17,337 nucleotides of DNA from DATBFX01 sp034667245 (GTDB taxonomy: Bacteria; Chloroflexota; Chloroflexia; Thermomicrobiales; UBA6265). The number at the start of each line of letters is the position of its first letter. The stretch's first letter is position 1. Below the pieces are notes generated by a model. It saw nothing but the letters and a program-made list of their open reading frames with translations, ran no database searches and was not told where the DNA came from. The stretch is from positions 1 through 17,337 of the forward strand of contig JAXDKI010000174.1 of the NCBI GenBank assembly GCA_034667245.1, in the 5' to 3' direction. The translations under genes were made by a program, and so were the position numbers. Positions 15,155 through 17,337 of the stretch are shown here, piece by piece.

Positions 15155-15183
15155 ACGGCAGAAGGCAGTCGGCAGAGGGCAGA
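15153..15183. repeat. Left heptamer inverted repeat of the four-helix-bundle element
   Basis: This 31-nt stretch is built from units such as ACGGCAGA, AGGCAGT, CGGCAGA and GGGCAGA. It matches the reverse complement of 15584-15614 at 27 of 31 positions. It begins inside the stop codon (TAG, 15152-15154) of the isomerase gene and ends 12 nt before the likely start of the enclosed gene. Confidence 0.82.
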
Positions 15184-15195
15184 ATGAGGAGCGGC

Positions 15196-15492
15196 ATGGG
15201 CGCGACAAACTACCGCGACCTCCTGGCATGGCAACGCGCAATGGATTTGGTTGAAGGTGTCTACAGCGTCAGCAAGAGCTGGCCATCGAGCGAGGTCTAC
15301 TGCCTCGTCAACCAAATTCGACGGGCCGCCGTCTCCATCCCATCCAATGTCGCCGAGGGACAAGGAAGAAGCAGCGACAAAGAATTTCTCCAATTCCTCT
15401 CCGTTGCCCATGGTTCCCTCCGTGAAGTGGAAACCCAGTTGCTCATTTCGGAACGATTGGGTTACACGCCCCCTCTCGATGTCGAGCGGTAG
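15196..15492 (+). CDS. Four-helix-bundle (23S rRNA intervening-sequence) protein, probably truncated by a TAG
   Basis: This 98-residue protein clearly belongs to the 23S rRNA intervening-sequence/S23 family of four-helix bundles, related to the Avd accessory proteins of diversity-generating retroelements. Matches include YRDLLAWQRAMDLVEGVY, the core QIRRAAVSIPSNVAEGQGR, FLQFLSVAHGSLREVETQ and LLISERLGYTP. ATG 15196 has AGGAG at 15187-15191 (4 nt away); ATG 15184 is the alternative. Family members usually have about 115-125 residues and end in a further helix. Here a TAG (15490-15492) stops the frame, yet the next codons read MKQAAEVGRLIHG, the expected continuation. The TAG may be a TTG (Leu) mutated by one base. 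The readable frame goes on to a TGA at 15559-15561. There is no rRNA here; the gene lies between two metabolic genes, inside inverted repeats. Confidence 0.85.
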   Translation: MGATNYRDLLAWQRAMDLVEGVYSVSKSWPSSEVYCLVNQIRRAAVSIPSNVAEGQGRSSDKEFLQFLSVAHGSLREVETQLLISERLGYTPPLDVER

Positions 15493-15583
15493 ATGAAACA
15501 GGCAGCTGAGGTAGGCCGACTCATCCACGGTCCACGGTCTCATGCGTCGCCTGCGTCGTGAGACGGACGGCTGACCTCGACAG

Positions 15584-15614
15584 TCTGCTGTCTGCCGTCT
15601 GCCGTCTGCCGTCT
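15584..15614. repeat. Right heptamer inverted repeat of the four-helix-bundle element
   Basis: The units are TCTGCTG, TCTGCCG, TCTGCCG, TCTGCCG and TCT. It is the inverted partner of 15153-15183 (27 of 31 matches when reverse-complemented). It ends 23 nt before the ATG of the downstream oxidoreductase, so together the arms bracket a 462-bp insert in the operon. No target-site duplication is obvious. Confidence 0.82.
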
Positions 15615-15637
15615 TTTGCTCAAGGGAGTCATGCCCA

Positions 15638-16639
15638 ATGCTCAGAGTCGGCATCCTCGGCGCGGGGTTCATGGGGAGTACCCATGCTCGCGCGTTCCAA
15701 GCACTGCCGGGCGTCGAGATCGCCGGCATCTACGCCCAGAGTGACCGGCGGGCGCAACCGCTCGCCGAGGAGTTGGGCACAAGTTGCACGAGCGATCTCG
15801 ACCGCCTGATCCGGGACGACACGATCGACGCGATCGATGTCTGCCTCCCCACGCCGCAGCACCGGTCCGCGACCGAGGCGGCGATCGCGGCCGGCAAGCA
15901 CGTCCTGCTGGAGAAGCCGATCGCCCTGACGCTCGAGGATGCGGACGCCCTCGTCCAACTCGGCGACTCCACCGACCGTGTCTTCATGATCGCCCACGTC
16001 CTCCGCTTCTGGCCCGAGTACCTCGAGTTGCAGCGCTTGGCCACGAGTGGAGAGTACGGGAAGCCGGTGTCGGGTCTTGCCTTCCGCCGGCAGCCATTCC
16101 CCGCCTGGTCCGCCCTTTTCGCGCAGTCCGACCTGACCGGCGGCGCGGTCGTCGACATGATGATTCACGACTACGACGCGCTGAATTGGGTCTTCGGCAC
16201 CCCGAAGTCCGTCACGGCGAGGGGATTGAACAACCCACGGTCAGAAGGTTGGGACCAGGTTCAGGTGCTGATCGACTATGGTAATACCTCGGCGGTGGTC
16301 GACGGCGGGATGATGATGCCGGAGTCCTACCCCTTCAGCTCCACGCTGCAGGTGCTCTGCGAAACGGGCGCCATCGAGTACAACTTCCGTGCCGGCGGTC
16401 GCAGCGTTGAAATGGGCGCCGGCCTCAACGACCTGATCCTCTATCGGAACGAGGGCGATCCCACGAAGCTCTCCGTCCCCCAACAAGACCCCTACACCGC
16501 CGAGATCGCCTACTTCTTAGACTGCATCCGTACCAACCAACCGGCCATCCGTGCCACCCCCGCGGATGCCCGTCTCGCCCTCCAGGTCGCCTTGGCCGCC
16601 AAAACCGCCGTCGAAGAGCGCGCGCCCGTGACGCTGTGA
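15638..16639 (+). CDS. Gfo/Idh/MocA family oxidoreductase
   Basis: This 333-residue NAD(P)-dependent oxidoreductase acts on sugars or inositols in most family members. ATG 15638 has AAGGGAG about 9 nt upstream. The Rossmann loop is GAGFMG (res. 8-13); the EKP motif (KHVLLEKPIALT) is at 92-94; the candidate catalytic His 177 with Asp 173 lies in GGAVVDMMIHDYDAL. The C-terminal beta-sheet domain follows, with LQVLCETGAIEYNF, and the tail TPADARLALQVALAAKTAVE is also typical. Next to a sugar isomerase-like gene it would fit an inositol-like or keto-sugar pathway, but this is inference. The stop is followed after 3 nt by the hairpin at 16643. Confidence 0.95.
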   Translation: MLRVGILGAGFMGSTHARAFQALPGVEIAGIYAQSDRRAQPLAEELGTSCTSDLDRLIRDDTIDAIDVCLPTPQHRSATEAAIAAGKHVLLEKPIALTLEDADALVQLGDSTDRVFMIAHVLRFWPEYLELQRLATSGEYGKPVSGLAFRRQPFPAWSALFAQSDLTGGAVVDMMIHDYDALNWVFGTPKSVTARGLNNPRSEGWDQVQVLIDYGNTSAVVDGGMMMPESYPFSSTLQVLCETGAIEYNFRAGGRSVEMGAGLNDLILYRNEGDPTKLSVPQQDPYTAEIAYFLDCIRTNQPAIRATPADARLALQVALAAKTAVEERAPVTL

Positions 16640-16642
16640 GCC

Positions 16643-16702
16643 GGCAGAGGGCAGACGGCAGAGGAGTACGGTCGTGCTGCCCTCTGCCCTCTGCCTTCTG
16701 TC
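16643..16702. terminator. Heptamer-type hairpin between convergent genes
   Basis: The left arm 16643-16664 (GGCAGAGGGCAGACGGCAGA and two more bases) pairs over 22 positions with the right arm 16681-16702, with one real mismatch and two G-U wobbles; the loop is 16 nt. The units match those of the 15153 and 15584 repeats. It fills the whole gap between the + strand oxidoreductase stop (16639) and the - strand gene stop (16702-16704). It could therefore terminate both transcripts, although no T-run is present. Confidence 0.75.
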
Positions 16703-16995
16703 TACTCCCGGATGTCGAACGCGTTGATGACGGCGCGCTGAAAACTCGGGTGGTGGTCGAGCAGACCGTCGATGCTCATCCTGAGGAACGAGGCGAGTTG
16801 GATGAACTCCAGTGGTGTGAGCGAGAGTGTCACGAAGTCGATCGTCAACTCGATCGTGTCGTCCTCCGAGAGCGCGTCCTTCGGACGCCGCGGAATCCGC
16901 GAGGTCGTCTGCAGCCCCGTCTCCGGCCAGATCATATCTAGCAGATCGACCGGCACCTTCGCCGTCGCCCCGTCCCCATGCTCCTGCTCCGTCAT
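16702..16995 (-). CDS. Hypothetical protein (97 aa)
   Basis: I do not recognise this protein. It is read on the - strand from ATG 16995, with GGGGGA about 7 nt upstream. The first half (MTEQEHGDGATAKVPVDLLD) is polar and probably disordered. After RIPRRPKDALSEDD a folded segment follows: a strand (TIELTIDFVTLSL), a helix (TPLEFIQLASFLRMSIDGLL) and a final helix (HHPSFQRAVINAFDIRE). No signal peptide, membrane helix or metal motif is seen. Its amino-acid balance differs from the Arg/Pro-rich shadow frames, which supports a real gene. The stop lies at the edge of the heptamer hairpin (TAGACAGAAGGCAG), so the repeat may have supplied or trimmed its 3' end. Confidence 0.65.
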   Translation of the reverse strand: MTEQEHGDGATAKVPVDLLDMIWPETGLQTTSRIPRRPKDALSEDDTIELTIDFVTLSLTPLEFIQLASFLRMSIDGLLDHHPSFQRAVINAFDIRE

Positions 16996-17019
16996 CCCGT
17001 TCCCCCGTACCTGCGGTCT

Positions 17020-17049
17020 TTGGTGACCCTGCGCTACCGGTGCTATGAT
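17020..17049 (+). promoter_or_regulatory. Candidate promoter of the antitoxin-like gene
   Basis: TATGAT (17044-17049, 5 of 6 to TATAAT) lies 18 nt after TTGGTG (17020-17025, 4 of 6 to TTGACA). The predicted start near 17056 gives a short leader that contains the ribosome binding site AAGGAGG (17061-17067). It lies in the 78-bp gap between divergently read genes. Confidence 0.5.
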
Positions 17050-17073
17050 CCAAACGCCCGAAGGAGGAAAAGC

Positions 17074-17337
17074 ATGGTCGCCGTACGCAAGACGGTCAAG
17101 GTGACACAGGAGAGCACGGTCGAAGAACTCCTGGAAGACGCGGACGAATCACCGCTCATACTCGACAAGAATGGCGTGCGGTATCACTTGAGTCGCGAGG
17201 ACCCGAAGACAGACATCTGGGCCGACTACGATCCCGAGCGTGCACGGCAGGTCCTTGACGATGTCGCCGGAATCTTCAGGGACATCGACGTGGACCGCTG
17301 GATTGACGAGATCTACGAAGCCCGCGAACAGGGCACG
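17074..17337 (+). CDS. Probable Phd/VapB-type antitoxin (3' end outside window)
   Basis: The first 88 codons of a gene run off the right edge without a stop. ATG 17074 has a strong AAGGAGG six nt upstream. The protein begins MVAVRKTVKVTQESTVEELL, then DESPLILDKNGVRYHLSRED, the strand-turn-strand pattern of Phd/YefM/VapB-like antitoxins (xxPLIxTxxGxPxAxL). The visible C-terminus, YDPERARQVLDDVAGIFRDI and then DVDRWIDEIYEAREQGT, reads like the toxin-binding tail of antitoxins that precede a PIN-domain (VapC) toxin. The toxin gene would lie just past the window. A stand-alone regulator is the alternative. Confidence 0.65.
   Translation, partial: MVAVRKTVKVTQESTVEELLEDADESPLILDKNGVRYHLSREDPKTDIWADYDPERARQVLDDVAGIFRDIDVDRWIDEIYEAREQGT

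Noticed and set aside
15153..15614. CRISPR array or diversity-generating retroelement
   Set aside because: The repeats are 7-nt units at two ends, not evenly spaced with unique spacers. No reverse transcriptase, template repeat or cas gene is present; the family link to Avd is only structural.
1..17337. Defence island, prophage or conjugative element
   Set aside because: All recognisable genes are transport or metabolic functions, with no nuclease, helicase, integrase, restriction or phage-structural gene. Only a partial antitoxin-like gene touches this category.

Overview
The window is about 17.3 kb of GC-rich DNA, almost all of it coding on the + strand. Several traits fit a Chloroflexota bacterium, probably of the Thermomicrobia type: dense ABC-transporter operons, solute-binding proteins that begin with a short helix followed by a twin-arginine (SRRxxM) signal, and C/G-rich third codon positions. 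That placement is an inference from style, not from a marker gene. No rRNA, tRNA, CRISPR array, transposase or phage gene was seen.

Region 1 (1-4446) is a tightly packed operon. It holds the end of a DppB-like permease (cut by the window edge), a DppC-like permease, DppD- and DppF-like ATPases, a small alpha/beta hydrolase-like protein and an EthD-like protein. Four of the five junctions overlap and the fifth is separated by 2 nt, so the genes are probably translationally coupled. Two of them carry short palindromic repeats that are read through in frame. Region 2 (4447-5449) has two back-to-back hairpins, a 112-residue protein of unknown function, and a leader with a near-consensus promoter (TTGACA, 17 nt, TACAAT).

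Region 3 (5450-10229) is a carbohydrate-type ABC importer: binding protein, an unusually long MalF-like permease and a MalG-like permease. It has no ATPase gene of its own and is followed by a short-chain dehydrogenase. Region 4 (10230-10954) has a small zinc-ribbon-like gene on the - strand and a strong promoter (TTGACA, 18 nt, TAGAAT) firing rightward.

Region 5 (10955-16639) is a second importer of the nitrate/sulfonate/taurine (NMT1/SsuBCA-like) type: ATPase, permease and Tat-exported binding protein. It is followed by a sugar-phosphate isomerase/epimerase-like TIM barrel and a Gfo/Idh/MocA oxidoreductase. A short gene of the 23S rRNA intervening-sequence (four-helix-bundle) family lies between those two enzymes. 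It has an in-frame TAG before its expected C-terminus and is bracketed by 31-bp inverted repeats made of heptamers. Region 6 (16640-17337) has a related heptamer hairpin between convergent genes, a small unknown gene on the - strand, and the start of a probable Phd/VapB-like antitoxin that runs off the window.

The genes fit a heterotroph importing peptides, sugars and an organic anion or related small molecule, and oxidising or isomerising the products. The least ordinary features are the repeat-flanked four-helix-bundle element, the MalF-like permease with an apparent internal duplication, and the palindromes inside coding sequences. I found no defence system or other complete new multi-gene system.
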